The notes beneath the pieces are model-generated. The model made no database searches, had not been told where the DNA came from, and saw only the letters and a list, made by a program, of their open reading frames with translations. From positions 35,417 through 99,416 of the forward strand of contig CAZNLR010000013.1 of NCBI GenBank assembly GCA_964574215.1: DNA of 64,000 nt, in the 5' to 3' direction. The first letter of the stretch is position 1, and each line of letters starts with the position of its first letter. Below, piece after piece: positions 1 to 9,366 of this stretch. The translations under genes were made by a program, and so were the position numbers. The DNA comes from GCA-2725625 sp964574215. Its GTDB lineage: Bacteria; Pseudomonadota; Alphaproteobacteria; Rhodospirillales; UBA2165.

Positions 1-1544
1 ACGATCAAAGAGATTTGGAATTCGCTCGAAAGTATTCTCTATCGGTCACTCCGGTGGTTGCCCCAAAAGGAACAGATGCGGAGAGTTTCGAAATTGGCGA
101 GGAGGCCTTCGTCGAAGATGGCCTTCATATCAATTCGGATTTCATGGACGGTATGACGGTTCCCGAGGCCAAAGAGGCGGTAGCCGATAAGTTGGAATCT
201 TTGAAAGCCGGTGACCGGGAAATAAATTACCGTTTACGGGATTGGGGCGTTTCCCGTCAACGATATTGGGGATGCCCAATACCTGTAGTCAAATGCAATG
301 GGTGCGGCACTGTTCCCGTACCTGAAGAGGACTTGCCGGTCACCCTTCCGGAGGACGTCTCTTTCGACAAACCGGGAAATCCGCTCGATCATCATCCAAC
401 TTGGAAATACGTTAAATGTCCAAATTGCGGAGGTGACGCGGAACGGGAAACCGATACATTCGATACTTTTTTCGAATCGTCCTGGTATTTTGCCAGATTT
501 TGTTCTCCTCAATCTGACCAAGCCATGGACCGTAAGGCCGTCGATTACTGGATGCCGGTTGATCAATATATCGGCGGTATCGAACACGCGGTTCTGCATT
601 TGCTTTATTCACGATTTTTCACCAGGGCGATGCAGAAGTGCGGCTACCTGAACGTCTCGGAACCCTTTGCCGGTCTGATGACCCAAGGCATGGTTTGCCA
701 CGAAACCTATCAAGATAGTGGTGGAAATTGGTTGTTTCCGGACGATATTGACCATGGTTCGGACGGACAGGTGACACTGAAGAAAACCGGTGAAAAAGTC
801 TCGGTGGGACGGTCAGAGAAAATGAGTAAATCCCGTCGCAACGTCGTCGATCCTGAAATCATCATCGAAGAATACGGTGCCGATACGGCACGCCTGTTTA
901 TGTTATCGGATAGCCCGCCCGACCGGGATCTCGACTGGACCGAGGCCGGAATTGAAGGTGCCTGGCGCTATATCAATAGATTGTGGCGCATGGTGTCTGA
1001 GCCCAAGATACCAGTCGGCGAGATCGGAGTTGCCGTACCTGTGGACTGCGATGAGAAGTTGGAAAAAATACGCCGGTCTATTCATCAAACGATCCACGCT
1101 GTAGGTAATGATCTCGACCGTTTTCATTTTAACAAAGCCGTCGCCCGAATCCGTGAATTGACCAATGCGCTGGATGAAATGGATCCCTCCGATAAGCTGG
1201 CATCCTCTTTTTATCGCTACGGCCTGGAGGTGGTTGTGCTATTGATTGCGCCTATGATGCCACATATTGCAGAGGAAATGTGGCGTTTTCTCGGCCATCA
1301 AGAATTAGTTGTCAATTCGTCGTGGCCTGAATTTGACGCCTCGCTCTTGCAAGAAGATAGCGTTACAATGGGTGTACAGGTAAATGGTAAAATGCGAGGT
1401 ACGGTTGAGTTACCCCGAGATTGCGATCAGGCGGAGGCAGAAAATTCTGCACTTGAATTGGGAACGGTGATTACGGCAATGGGCGGCAAGCCAGCCAAAA
1501 AAATTATTTATGTACCAAATCGGATTATCAATGTGGTTGTTTAG
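1..1544 (+). CDS. leuS: Leucyl-tRNA synthetase, C-terminal part (5' end outside window)
   Basis: Class I aminoacyl-tRNA synthetase that charges tRNA-Leu in the cytoplasm. The frame is open from the first base of the window, so the N-terminus with the HIGH motif lies upstream. Visible are the stretch RDWGVSRQRYWGCPIP, a four-Cys zinc-type insert (KCNGCG and KCPNCGG), the RETDTFDTF block, the KMSKS signature at 819-833, and the C-terminal anticodon-binding region ending in NRIINVVV. The stop overlaps the start of lptE by 14 bases, so the two genes are co-transcribed. The leuS-lptE-holA order is common in Proteobacteria. Identification is secure; only the start is missing. Confidence 0.97.
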   Translation, partial: DQRDLEFARKYSLSVTPVVAPKGTDAESFEIGEEAFVEDGLHINSDFMDGMTVPEAKEAVADKLESLKAGDREINYRLRDWGVSRQRYWGCPIPVVKCNGCGTVPVPEEDLPVTLPEDVSFDKPGNPLDHHPTWKYVKCPNCGGDAERETDTFDTFFESSWYFARFCSPQSDQAMDRKAVDYWMPVDQYIGGIEHAVLHLLYSRFFTRAMQKCGYLNVSEPFAGLMTQGMVCHETYQDSGGNWLFPDDIDHGSDGQVTLKKTGEKVSVGRSEKMSKSRRNVVDPEIIIEEYGADTARLFMLSDSPPDRDLDWTEAGIEGAWRYINRLWRMVSEPKIPVGEIGVAVPVDCDEKLEKIRRSIHQTIHAVGNDLDRFHFNKAVARIRELTNALDEMDPSDKLASSFYRYGLEVVVLLIAPMMPHIAEEMWRFLGHQELVVNSSWPEFDASLLQEDSVTMGVQVNGKMRGTVELPRDCDQAEAENSALELGTVITAMGGKPAKKIIYVPNRIINVVV

Positions 1545-2052
1545 AATTATTTGCGTGGTGGGCTTGGTTGTCGCGACGACCGGATGTGGTTTCAAACCTA
1601 TTTACGGTGGTAAATCCGGTGGTGCGCTGACCAGTGATTTAAGCTCCATCAACATTGCACCGATTAAGAACAGAACCGGTCAATTGCTTAGAAACGCGCT
1701 GGAACAAAAAATTAATCCGCTGGGCACAAATCAAAAAAAGCTTTTTACTCTTTCTGTTATGATCAGCGAAAGCAAACAGGAGCTCGCCGTTAAGAAATCG
1801 GAAATCGCAACCAGGGCAAATCTTTTGTTAACGGCGAACTACAGTTTGTTTAGCCTCAAAAAGCGCGCGACCGTTACATCGGGAACAAGCCAGGTGGTTG
1901 TCGGCTACAATATCCTGGCCCAGGATTTCGCTACGCTGATGGCGGAGAAGGACGCCCGTCAACGGGCGATAAAAGAACTGAGCACCGATATCACCAATCG
2001 GTTGGCCGCTTATTTCCAGTTGGAACAAAGCAAGGCGGCTTCGGTGAGGTGA
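1531..2052 (+). CDS. lptE: LPS-assembly lipoprotein LptE
   Basis: Outer-membrane lipoprotein that plugs and assembles LptD during lipopolysaccharide export. The ATG at 1531 gives a compact lipoprotein signal (MWLFR, hydrophobic core, then TTGC with Cys19) followed by GFKPIYGG, a typical alphaproteobacterial LptE start. An ATG at 1510 would add seven residues without improving the signal. About 173 residues, the usual size. It overlaps the end of leuS, and its TGA overlaps the GTG of holA, consistent with one transcript. The family is divergent, so the assignment rests on lipobox, length and gene order. Confidence 0.85.
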   Translation: MWLFRIICVVGLVVATTGCGFKPIYGGKSGGALTSDLSSINIAPIKNRTGQLLRNALEQKINPLGTNQKKLFTLSVMISESKQELAVKKSEIATRANLLLTANYSLFSLKKRATVTSGTSQVVVGYNILAQDFATLMAEKDARQRAIKELSTDITNRLAAYFQLEQSKAASVR

Positions 2053-3068
2053 AGCTGTCCGCCGCAAAATCCGCCGCCTTTATCAGTAATCCAGATCAAG
2101 CTATCCGCGCTGTCCTTATATTCGGGGCCGACCGCGGATTGGTCCACGAAAGAGTTCGGGCTTTAGGGGAAACGGTCGTCGACGATTTATCCGATCCGTT
2201 CCGGGTCAGCGAACTATCCGGTTCGGAGGTAAAATCGGACCCGGCCCGGCTGTTGGATGAAGCGTCCGCACAGTCTCTGACGGGAGGCCGGCGCCTGGTG
2301 TTGGTGCGGGTGGGGGGCGAGGATATTTCCGGTTCGTTGATATCCTTTTTGGACGATCCGGTCGGTGATTCCCTGATTGTTATCGAGGCAGGCGAGTTGA
2401 CGCCAAAATCACCGGTCCGAAAACTGGTGGAAAAATCCGAGAATGCAGCAGCAATCCCTTGTTATAGTGATAATGATCGAGATCTTAGCGGCTTAATTAA
2501 TTCAGTTCTACGGGACCGGGGAAAAAGAGTAACCAGAGATGGCCATGACTATTTGCTGGCTAATCTAGGTTCGGACCGGATGGTTTCCCGAAATGAGTTG
2601 GAAAAACTTGTTTTGTATTTGGGTGATCGGGAAGAGGCGACATTGGATGACGTTGTTTTGGCGGTTGGTGACAGCGGTATATTGTCGTTGGATGAGGTGA
2701 TTTACGCCGTCGCCGACGGCAACAAAGTATCCTTGGAACAAAATTTAAACCGGGCCCTGATAGAGGGGACCTCACCCATCGCCATTCTGAGAGCAGCGAT
2801 TCGTCACTTTCAACGGCTTCATTTGGCGTCCGGACAAATGAACAAAGGTCAGTCCTCCTCTCAGGCGATGAAATCCCTGAGACCTCCGGTTATGTTTATG
2901 TTTACCGACCGTTTCAAGACGCAGCTGGACCGTTGGTCGGGCTCAAAAATCAACCGGGCGCTGGCGGTACTGACGGAGGCGGAAATCGATTGTAAGTCGA
3001 CCGGCTTACCGGCCGAGTCAATATGTAGCAGAGCCTTAATGAGTTTATCGCAGGCCGCGCGCCGTTAA
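2049..3068 (+). CDS. holA: DNA polymerase III delta subunit
   Basis: Clamp-loader subunit that opens the beta clamp during replication. 339 residues, the normal length. The start codon is GTG, sharing four bases with the lptE stop. The N-terminal region has the family pattern LIFGADRGLVHER, followed by the collar-domain pattern VSRNELEKLVLYLG near residues 178-191. Position after leuS-lptE and before the convergent parB is the common alphaproteobacterial arrangement. Only 14 bases separate its stop from that of parB, with no strong terminator visible between them. Confidence 0.93.
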   Translation: MKLSAAKSAAFISNPDQAIRAVLIFGADRGLVHERVRALGETVVDDLSDPFRVSELSGSEVKSDPARLLDEASAQSLTGGRRLVLVRVGGEDISGSLISFLDDPVGDSLIVIEAGELTPKSPVRKLVEKSENAAAIPCYSDNDRDLSGLINSVLRDRGKRVTRDGHDYLLANLGSDRMVSRNELEKLVLYLGDREEATLDDVVLAVGDSGILSLDEVIYAVADGNKVSLEQNLNRALIEGTSPIAILRAAIRHFQRLHLASGQMNKGQSSSQAMKSLRPPVMFMFTDRFKTQLDRWSGSKINRALAVLTEAEIDCKSTGLPAESICSRALMSLSQAARR

Positions 3069-3082
3069 ATATTCAAGTTTGA

Positions 3083-4318
3083 TTATTCTTGAGGTTCAGA
3101 ATTTTTGTCGTTGAAGGGGTCACCCTCTTTCAAAGGCGTGTCCGCCACCAAGGCGTCAAGATCCTCGTCGGAAAGATTGAAATCTCCGCCTAAATCAATG
3201 GCTTCTCCCCCAACGTCGGTGCCGTCATCCATCGCCGCTCCCTGCTCCAACTGAGCGATAGCGTCATCGACATCTTCTGGAATACCTGCCGAGATTACAT
3301 CCGGCGCCACGTCGCTTTCCATGGACGCAAATTCTTGTTCGGCGATTTTATGAATGGCTTCATCGGGAGAAATATCGGCCATTTCCTCCAACGGATCTTC
3401 TGGTGGCGCCTCTGTGGTGCCAATATTGATCTGGCCACCATGGGCGCCATCCGTTAGGCGATGTAAAATATCGTCAAGCTGTTCCAGGGATTGATAGTTG
3501 ATGACAAGTTTCCCGGAGTGACCCTTCGGCTCGATATCGATTTTTAATCCAAGCAGGGTCGAGAGGTCGTTTTCCAAAGCGATGGTATTGGCGTCTTTGT
3601 CCGACGCCGGTTTGGAAGCTGGTTTCGGTGCATCAACTTTACTGGCGAGCCTCTCGGTTTGACGAACATTCAGACCGCTTTTCACCACTTTTTTCGCCAG
3701 TCCGATAGGATCCTCGGCATTCAAAAGCGCCCGAGCGTGCCCGGCGCTTAGATCGCCGTTGTCCAGCAGCACCTTGATGTCATCCGGTAGATTAAGGAGC
3801 CGCATGGTGTTGGCGAGATGGCTGCGGCTTTTGCCAATGATTTTCGCCAATTCATCCTGGGTATGGGAAAACTCTTCGATCAACTGGCGGTATCCTTCCG
3901 CCTCTTCCAACGGTGACAGATTTTCCCGCTGCAAGTTTTCCACCAAGGCGATTTCCAGCGCTTCGACGTCGGTTAAATCGCGGATTAAAATAGGCACATC
4001 GTGCAGCTGGGCCAGTTGGGCGGCGCGCCACCTTCGCTCACCGGCGATAATTTCATAGGCACCGTCGATATCCGGATGGTCACGTACGAGTATCGGCTGC
4101 AAAATTCCCAACTCCTGTATCGATCCTGCGAGTTCGGCGATCTCGGCTTCGTCGAATATTCGGCGCGGCTGATAGCGGCCGGGATAGATATTTTCAATGG
4201 AAATCTTATCGGGAGAGGTCGGTTTTGAATCGGATGCCGGCTCGGCTACGTCATCGTCGCCGCCAAGTAACGCGCTTAATCCCTTGCCCAAATTTTTTCT
4301 TTTGCCGTCCTCCGTCAT
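3083..4318 (-). CDS. parB: Chromosome partitioning protein ParB (with acidic C-terminal tail)
   Basis: CTP-dependent DNA clamp that loads at parS and segregates the origin region with ParA. The N-terminus carries the ParA-interacting LGKGLSALLGG box (9-20). The ParB/Srx nucleotide-binding domain spans about 38-140, with GERRWRAA at 93-100 and ENLQRENLSPLEEA at 127-140. A helix-turn-helix lies near 150-200, and the short dimerisation segment KLVINYQSLEQLDDILHRL at 270-288. About 120 further residues, strongly acidic and without obvious fold, extend to residue 411; this tail is unusual, as most chromosomal ParBs end soon after the dimerisation segment. Its ATG overlaps the parA TGA by one base. 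Three parS sites lie 1.4-3.6 kb upstream. Confidence 0.96.
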   Translation of the reverse strand: MTEDGKRKNLGKGLSALLGGDDDVAEPASDSKPTSPDKISIENIYPGRYQPRRIFDEAEIAELAGSIQELGILQPILVRDHPDIDGAYEIIAGERRWRAAQLAQLHDVPILIRDLTDVEALEIALVENLQRENLSPLEEAEGYRQLIEEFSHTQDELAKIIGKSRSHLANTMRLLNLPDDIKVLLDNGDLSAGHARALLNAEDPIGLAKKVVKSGLNVRQTERLASKVDAPKPASKPASDKDANTIALENDLSTLLGLKIDIEPKGHSGKLVINYQSLEQLDDILHRLTDGAHGGQINIGTTEAPPEDPLEEMADISPDEAIHKIAEQEFASMESDVAPDVISAGIPEDVDDAIAQLEQGAAMDDGTDVGGEAIDLGGDFNLSDEDLDALVADTPLKEGDPFNDKNSEPQE

Positions 4319-5127
4319 CAGGCAGCCAGGCTTTTTTCGCGTTTCAGAACTTCGCTGGCCAAATGAATATAGGCCTGCGAGCCGGCGCAGCCGGTGTCAT
4401 ACAATAAAACCGGCTTGCCATAGGACGGCGCTTCCGAGACTCGAACGTTGCGGGGAATAACCGTCTCGTAGACGATATCGCCAAAAAAATCCCTGACATC
4501 CGAAGCGACAGAATCTGACAGATTATTTCTTTTATCGAACATGGTCAGAACGATGCCCTGGATTTCCAGCTTGGGGTTGTAGTTCTTTTTGATCCGATCA
4601 ATGGTACGCACCAAATGACTGACGCCCTCAAGAGCAAAAAACTCACATTGAAGCGGCACCAGTACCGCATCGGCGGCATTGAGCGCGTTGACGGTCAACA
4701 ATCCCAGCGCCGGCGGACAGTCAATTAAAACGTAATCATAAGAATTAACGTGTCCTTTGAGAGCGTTTTTCAACCGATAGAGGCGATTCTCCACATCGAC
4801 CAATTCGATTTCTGCGCCGGAAAGATCCACGCCGGAGGAGACAAGGGATAAACCGGGTATATCGGTGTCGGTGATGGCCTGATCCAAGGTCGCCTCACCG
4901 ATCATAACATGGTATGCATTTATGCTCCGGTCTCTTTGATCGACGCCGAAGCCCGTGCTGGCATTTCCTTGGGGATCGAGATCGATAACCAGGACTTTTT
5001 TACGAACCGCGGCGAGAGCCGTCGCCAGATTAATGGTGGTGGTGGTTTTTCCTACACCGCCCTTTTGATTGGCGATGGCAATAAGTCTGGGCTCTGTTTC
5101 GTTGTGATGGTTTTTAAGTGTGTCCAT
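4318..5127 (-). CDS. parA: Chromosome partitioning ATPase ParA (Soj)
   Basis: Deviant-Walker ATPase that binds nucleoid DNA and moves ParB-parS complexes. 269 residues, the normal size. The deviant Walker A KGGVGKTT is at residues 22-29, the switch/Walker A' region VLVIDLDPQGNAST near 45-58, and the Walker B segment YVLIDCPPALG near 136-146. Translation probably starts at the ATG at 5127, which lies inside the end of rsmG (14-base overlap), so the two are coupled. Order rsmG-parA-parB is that of most alphaproteobacterial origins. Confidence 0.97.
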   Translation of the reverse strand: MDTLKNHHNETEPRLIAIANQKGGVGKTTTTINLATALAAVRKKVLVIDLDPQGNASTGFGVDQRDRSINAYHVMIGEATLDQAITDTDIPGLSLVSSGVDLSGAEIELVDVENRLYRLKNALKGHVNSYDYVLIDCPPALGLLTVNALNAADAVLVPLQCEFFALEGVSHLVRTIDRIKKNYNPKLEIQGIVLTMFDKRNNLSDSVASDVRDFFGDIVYETVIPRNVRVSEAPSYGKPVLLYDTGCAGSQAYIHLASEVLKREKSLAA

Positions 5128-5761
5128 TTAAAGGTTTGATCTTTGCTATTTCCAGGATAACGCTATCCGGATTGGATTGAGATTGATGTATTACGACGGA
5201 TATATTCCACTTTTTTTGAGTTTCCGTCAATTCCTGTTCATAATCCCGCCCTTTGAGAAAAAAACATCGACCGTCCTTTGCCAAGAGAGATTCCGACCAC
5301 GCGAGAAGAATATCCAAGGAAGCCAGGGCTCTAGCCGTTACAATATCGAATTCCGTCTTTACTTTGAGTTTTTCAATACGGTCATTGATGACGGTTACGT
5401 CGGCCCCTGTCTGAAGGGCCACCTGCCGCAAAAAACTGCATTTTTTACCATTCGATTCGATAAGCGTCGGGTTAACCATACCCATTATCGCCAACACCAT
5501 ACCAGGAAATCCGGCGCCACTTCCAAGGTCGACAAGGGCAGCTTCTTTATCCTTGATGAGATTATAGAGCTGGGCCGAATCCAACATATGACGCCGCCAG
5601 GATTCTTGGATGGTCCCCCGGCCAACCAGATTTATATTCTGCTGCCATTTTTCGAGAATGCTTACGTAGAGTTTCAGGCGCCCCAGTGTTTCACGTGAAA
5701 CATCCGTCGCGGCCATAAATTCTTCAGGACCAAATGGAGACTTACTGGAATCGTTAATCAT
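5114..5761 (-). CDS. rsmG: 16S rRNA (guanine-527-N7) methyltransferase
   Basis: SAM-dependent methyltransferase (formerly GidB) that modifies G527 of 16S rRNA. 215 residues, the normal length. The SAM-binding glycine motif LVDLGSGAGFPGMVLAI lies near residues 76-92. The N-terminal codons for Val-Ser-Arg-Glu-Thr are formed by a parS site (5687-5702), so this coding sequence doubles as a centromere element. A second parS lies just upstream of the ATG. The gene follows mnmG with a 43-base gap and overlaps parA downstream. Confidence 0.96.
   Translation of the reverse strand: MINDSSKSPFGPEEFMAATDVSRETLGRLKLYVSILEKWQQNINLVGRGTIQESWRRHMLDSAQLYNLIKDKEAALVDLGSGAGFPGMVLAIMGMVNPTLIESNGKKCSFLRQVALQTGADVTVINDRIEKLKVKTEFDIVTARALASLDILLAWSESLLAKDGRCFFLKGRDYEQELTETQKKWNISVVIHQSQSNPDSVILEIAKIKPLNGHT
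5687..5702. other. parS: parS centromere site 1 (inside rsmG)
   Basis: Perfect 16-bp palindrome TGTTTCACGTGAAACA, identical to the consensus bound by ParB. It lies within the rsmG reading frame, where it encodes Val-Ser-Arg-Glu-Thr. ParB loads here as a CTP-dependent clamp. Confidence 0.93.
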
Positions 5762-5769
5762 CTTAGAAA

Positions 5770-5785
5770 TGTTTCACGTGAAACA
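5770..5785. other. parS: parS centromere site 2 (rsmG-mnmG gap)
   Basis: Second perfect copy of TGTTTCACGTGAAACA, in the 43-base gap between rsmG and mnmG. Its start is 83 bp from that of site 1, about eight helical turns. It sits where the rsmG ribosome-binding region would be. Confidence 0.93.
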
Positions 5786-5804
5786 TGCCGGGTGATTCCC
5801 ACTG

Positions 5805-7700
5805 TCACGCGGCAGACTGGGAATTTCTACGGGCGGCGCGGCGCACGTAACCCAATAGGGCCGTCAACGCGGCAGGCGTTACACCTGATATCCGTGCCGC
5901 TTGCCCCAATGTACCGGGCCGGGCCGATTTCAGTTTTAGTTTGATTTCCGTCGATAGACCGCCAATGAGATCGTAATCCAGATCCTCGGACAGCACCAAT
6001 GATTCGTCGCCCCTAAAGGCCCGGATATCCGTTTCCTGTCTCTCCATATACCCGGCGTAGCGGCCGGCTATTTCCAATTGTTCAATAACCGCCGCCGAGA
6101 AGTCAGCAAGTGCGGGCCAAATTGGGGTCAGATTTTTCATGGTGATATTCGGGTAGCCCAACAAATCGATGGCCGACCGACGAACACCGTCTTGATTGAT
6201 TTTGAATCCTTTTTGCATCAAGACGTTTGGCGTTTCCATAAGGGTCGAGGCCAATTGCATGGCGCGATCTATTTCATCTTTTTTGGCCGTAAATTTTTTC
6301 ATCCGATGGGTCGATACGCAACCAACCTCAGCACCCAAGGACGTTAGTCTTTGATCGGCATTGTCGGCCCGTAATTGCAACCGATATTCCGCCCGGGACG
6401 TAAACATGCGATAGGGTTCTCTGGTACCGACGGTGACGAGATCGTCAATCAACACGCCGATATAGGCATCGGCACGATCAGGGATAAACGGCCCCTGACC
6501 GCCGGCGGCCCGGGCGGCATTAACGCCCGCCACCAGCCCTTGGGCGCCCGCCTCCTCATACCCTGTGGTGCCGTTGATCTGACCGGCAAAATACAAACCC
6601 GGGACGCGCCTGGTTTCCAAACTGGCGTTCAGCTCCCGGGGATCAACAAAATCGTATTCGATGGCGTAGCCCGGCTGCATCATCACTGCCCTTTCCAGGC
6701 CAGGGATGGTCTTTATCAAATCCAGCTGAACGTCTTTGGGCAGGGACGTGGATATTCCGTTGGGATACACCGTATGATCATCCAGACCCTCGGGCTCCAG
6801 GAAAATTTGGTGATTTTCCCGGTCGGCAAACCGGACCACTTTGTCCTCGATAGACGGGCAATAACGGGGTCCGGTGCTATCGATCTGACCGGAATACATC
6901 GGCGCCCGATCCAGGTTTGCACGTATGATATCGTGGGTCGCCGGCGTGGTACCGGTAATATGACAACCGATTTGTGGCGTTGTAATTTTATCCGTCAAAT
7001 AAGAAAACGGCACCGGTGGATTGTCGGCGGGCTGGTAATCCAGGCCTTCAGTATCGATGGTACGGCCGTCAATCCGGGGAGGCGTTCCGGTTTTTAAGCG
7101 GTCCAGGGCAAAACCCAGCCGCTTTAACGTGAAGGCCAAACCTACGGCTGGATATTCGCCGACTCGTCCGGCAGGTATTTTAACCTCTCCCACATGAATC
7201 AGGCCCCGCAAAAAAGTGCCCGTGGTAATCACCACTTTCGGCGCCGTTATCTTTTCCCCATTGGCCAGTACGACGCCCCTCAACGCGCCCTGAGCATCAA
7301 AGAGCAAGTCCTCCGCCCCAGCCGGCCTAATAGTCAAATTCTCTCTTTGTCGAAGTAACCCCAAAACAGCTTGGCGGTAAAGTTTACGGTCGGCCTGGGC
7401 GCGCGGCCCCCTTACCGCCGGTCCCTTACTTCGGTTTAGAATTCTGAACTGAATGCCGGCCCGGTCGATGGCCCGCCCCATGACCCCGTCCAAGGCATCG
7501 ATCTCTCTAACCAGCTGTCCTTTGGCCAAGCCCCCGATGGCGGGATTACAAGACATCTCGCCGATGGTTTCAATTTTATGGGTCAGCAACAACGTCCGGG
7601 CACCCACTCGAGCGGAGGTGTCGGCCGCCTCGCTACCCGCGTGACCGCCGCCGATAACGACAACGTCGTAATCCCACTTTATTTGGCTTTCATATGACAT
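5805..7700 (-). CDS. mnmG: tRNA uridine-5-carboxymethylaminomethyl modification enzyme MnmG (GidA)
   Basis: FAD-dependent partner of MnmE; the complex builds the cmnm5 (or nm5) group on wobble U34 of several tRNAs. 631 residues, the usual length. The Rossmann FAD motif VVVIGGGHAGSEAA is near residues 14-27, and GEMSCNPAIGGLAKGQLVREIDALDG is recognisable in segments shortly after. Family blocks YCPSIEDKVVRF, GINGTTGYEEA-like text and a helical C-terminus follow. mnmE lies 185 bp upstream on the same strand, with a third parS between them. Confidence 0.97.
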   Translation of the reverse strand: MSYESQIKWDYDVVVIGGGHAGSEAADTSARVGARTLLLTHKIETIGEMSCNPAIGGLAKGQLVREIDALDGVMGRAIDRAGIQFRILNRSKGPAVRGPRAQADRKLYRQAVLGLLRQRENLTIRPAGAEDLLFDAQGALRGVVLANGEKITAPKVVITTGTFLRGLIHVGEVKIPAGRVGEYPAVGLAFTLKRLGFALDRLKTGTPPRIDGRTIDTEGLDYQPADNPPVPFSYLTDKITTPQIGCHITGTTPATHDIIRANLDRAPMYSGQIDSTGPRYCPSIEDKVVRFADRENHQIFLEPEGLDDHTVYPNGISTSLPKDVQLDLIKTIPGLERAVMMQPGYAIEYDFVDPRELNASLETRRVPGLYFAGQINGTTGYEEAGAQGLVAGVNAARAAGGQGPFIPDRADAYIGVLIDDLVTVGTREPYRMFTSRAEYRLQLRADNADQRLTSLGAEVGCVSTHRMKKFTAKKDEIDRAMQLASTLMETPNVLMQKGFKINQDGVRRSAIDLLGYPNITMKNLTPIWPALADFSAAVIEQLEIAGRYAGYMERQETDIRAFRGDESLVLSEDLDYDLIGGLSTEIKLKLKSARPGTLGQAARISGVTPAALTALLGYVRRAARRNSQSAA

Positions 7701-7857
7701 GGCGCGGGAACTTAGGCGGGCATATCGGGCAAGTCAAATACAACTGCAAATTATATCTCTGTTCTTTAAAAAGATTTTCAATCGCTTTCAAAACGAAATC
7801 AACATTTTGTGGAGCTCAATTTAAAATATCAAAATATTGCTTGAATCGGGATACAAA

Positions 7858-7873
7858 TGTTTCACGTGAAACA
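7858..7873. other. parS: parS centromere site 3 (mnmG-mnmE gap)
   Basis: Third perfect TGTTTCACGTGAAACA, in the AT-rich 185-bp gap between mnmG and mnmE, 13 bp from the mnmE stop. With sites 1 and 2 it forms a 2.2-kb parS cluster about 10-12 kb from the proposed origin. The rest of the gap is AT-rich and probably holds the mnmG promoter, but I cannot assign its hexamers confidently. Confidence 0.93.
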
Positions 7874-7885
7874 TTCCACCTCTGG

Positions 7886-9220
7886 CTATTTTCCAATACA
7901 AAATTCGGCAAAAATGACATCCAAAATATCTTCAACACCCACCCGTCCCGTGATGCGCCCAAGGGCACGGGCAGCCAATCTTAAATCTTCGGCCTTCAAT
8001 TCTGCTTCTTTGGCGAGTCGGTATCTTCCTAAGGCCTCTAGGCACTCTTCAACGGCCGTACGATGGCGGGCGCGCGTTAAAGACGGCGACACCGACAATT
8101 GACAGCGATCCGCAATTTTCTTGCTCAACAGGTCAATTACTTCGGTCAGTCCCCGGCCTGTTTTGGCAGATAGACCAATCATGCCCCCCTTCAGACCTTT
8201 TTCCGCATTTTCTTCACTGGACAGATCAATTTTATTTAAAAGTAAAATTGTTTTTTCTCTATCCAAGGAATGAATAAATTTCTCCTGGTCATCAAGTCTC
8301 TCCCCGTCAATAACGGCAAGCACTAAATCCGCATCTTCTGCACGCGCCCTGGCGCGCCGAACGCCCTCTGATTCGATGGCATCGTCGGTCTCTCTGATGC
8401 CGGCGGTATCAGCGACAATTACGGGAAATCCCTCTATATCCAAATGAACTTCAATGATATCTCTGGTGGTGCCGGCAATCTCCGATACGATGGCAACGTC
8501 CCGTTGCGACAGTGCGTTCAACAGGCTCGATTTACCGGCGTTGGGTTGTCCGACGATGGTTACATAAAACCCATCCCGCACAATCTGTCCTTGAAATTTA
8601 TCGTCCAGATGATTTCCGACTTCCTTAATCAGGGCGTTGATCTCCTCGTCAACCTGCCGGTGCAGTCCGTCGGGTAATTCCTCATCGGAAAAATCAATTT
8701 CAGCTTCAAATAAAGCGCAGGCATTCTTCAGGCGCTCACTCCATTGGGTGTAAATTTCACCCAAAGCACCCCTCAATTGTCGCTGGGCCTGTAAACGCTG
8801 GGCCTCGGTTTCTGCGTTTATCAAATCGGCCAAGCCTTCGGCCGCCGTTAAATCCATTTTGCCGTGCTCAAAGGCGCGGCGGGTAAATTCTCCTGGCTCG
8901 GCCAATCTCAAGAAATCCGACCGGGATAAAAGTTCATTCACTGTTGTCATTACTGCCCGGCCGCCATGAAGATGTAACTCCACCACATCCTCACCGGTGA
9001 AGCTGGCCGGAGCGGGAAACCATAGGGCCAACCCGTCATCAACGACCTCTCCTGACCCGGGATCCGTTAACGTGATACGCACCGCCGTTCGGGGTGATGG
9101 ATTTTCCTTCCCGCATAGCTGAGAGAACACATTACCGGCTTTCGGTCCCGAAACCCGATAGACAGCCACGCCCGCCTTACCGGCGCCGCTAGCCAAAGCA
9201 AATATCGTATCGGCTGTCAT
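7886..9220 (-). CDS. mnmE: tRNA modification GTPase MnmE (TrmE/ThdF)
   Basis: GTPase that works with MnmG at U34 of tRNA. 444 residues. The N-terminal folate-binding domain covers about 1-120. The G domain has G1 GQPNAGKSS at 224-232, the TTRDI switch at 251-255, DTAGIRET at 271-278 and NKID further on. The chain ends in the canonical FCIGK, whose Cys is essential in the family. The start ATG at 9220 opens directly on ADTIFALASG, as in homologues. It is divergent from the DUF255 gene at 9.3 kb. Confidence 0.97.
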   Translation of the reverse strand: MTADTIFALASGAGKAGVAVYRVSGPKAGNVFSQLCGKENPSPRTAVRITLTDPGSGEVVDDGLALWFPAPASFTGEDVVELHLHGGRAVMTTVNELLSRSDFLRLAEPGEFTRRAFEHGKMDLTAAEGLADLINAETEAQRLQAQRQLRGALGEIYTQWSERLKNACALFEAEIDFSDEELPDGLHRQVDEEINALIKEVGNHLDDKFQGQIVRDGFYVTIVGQPNAGKSSLLNALSQRDVAIVSEIAGTTRDIIEVHLDIEGFPVIVADTAGIRETDDAIESEGVRRARARAEDADLVLAVIDGERLDDQEKFIHSLDREKTILLLNKIDLSSEENAEKGLKGGMIGLSAKTGRGLTEVIDLLSKKIADRCQLSVSPSLTRARHRTAVEECLEALGRYRLAKEAELKAEDLRLAARALGRITGRVGVEDILDVIFAEFCIGK

Positions 9221-9366
9221 TACGGACTCGTAACCTTAGAATTTATCCAATAATATTTAATAATACTACTTCTCATTTTATGGTTTTCATTTCCTGGAAT
9301 GAAATATACCTTAAGCCGATTGGTTGTTTCACGCTCACGAAATTCTTTATCATCCGGAGACCCATC

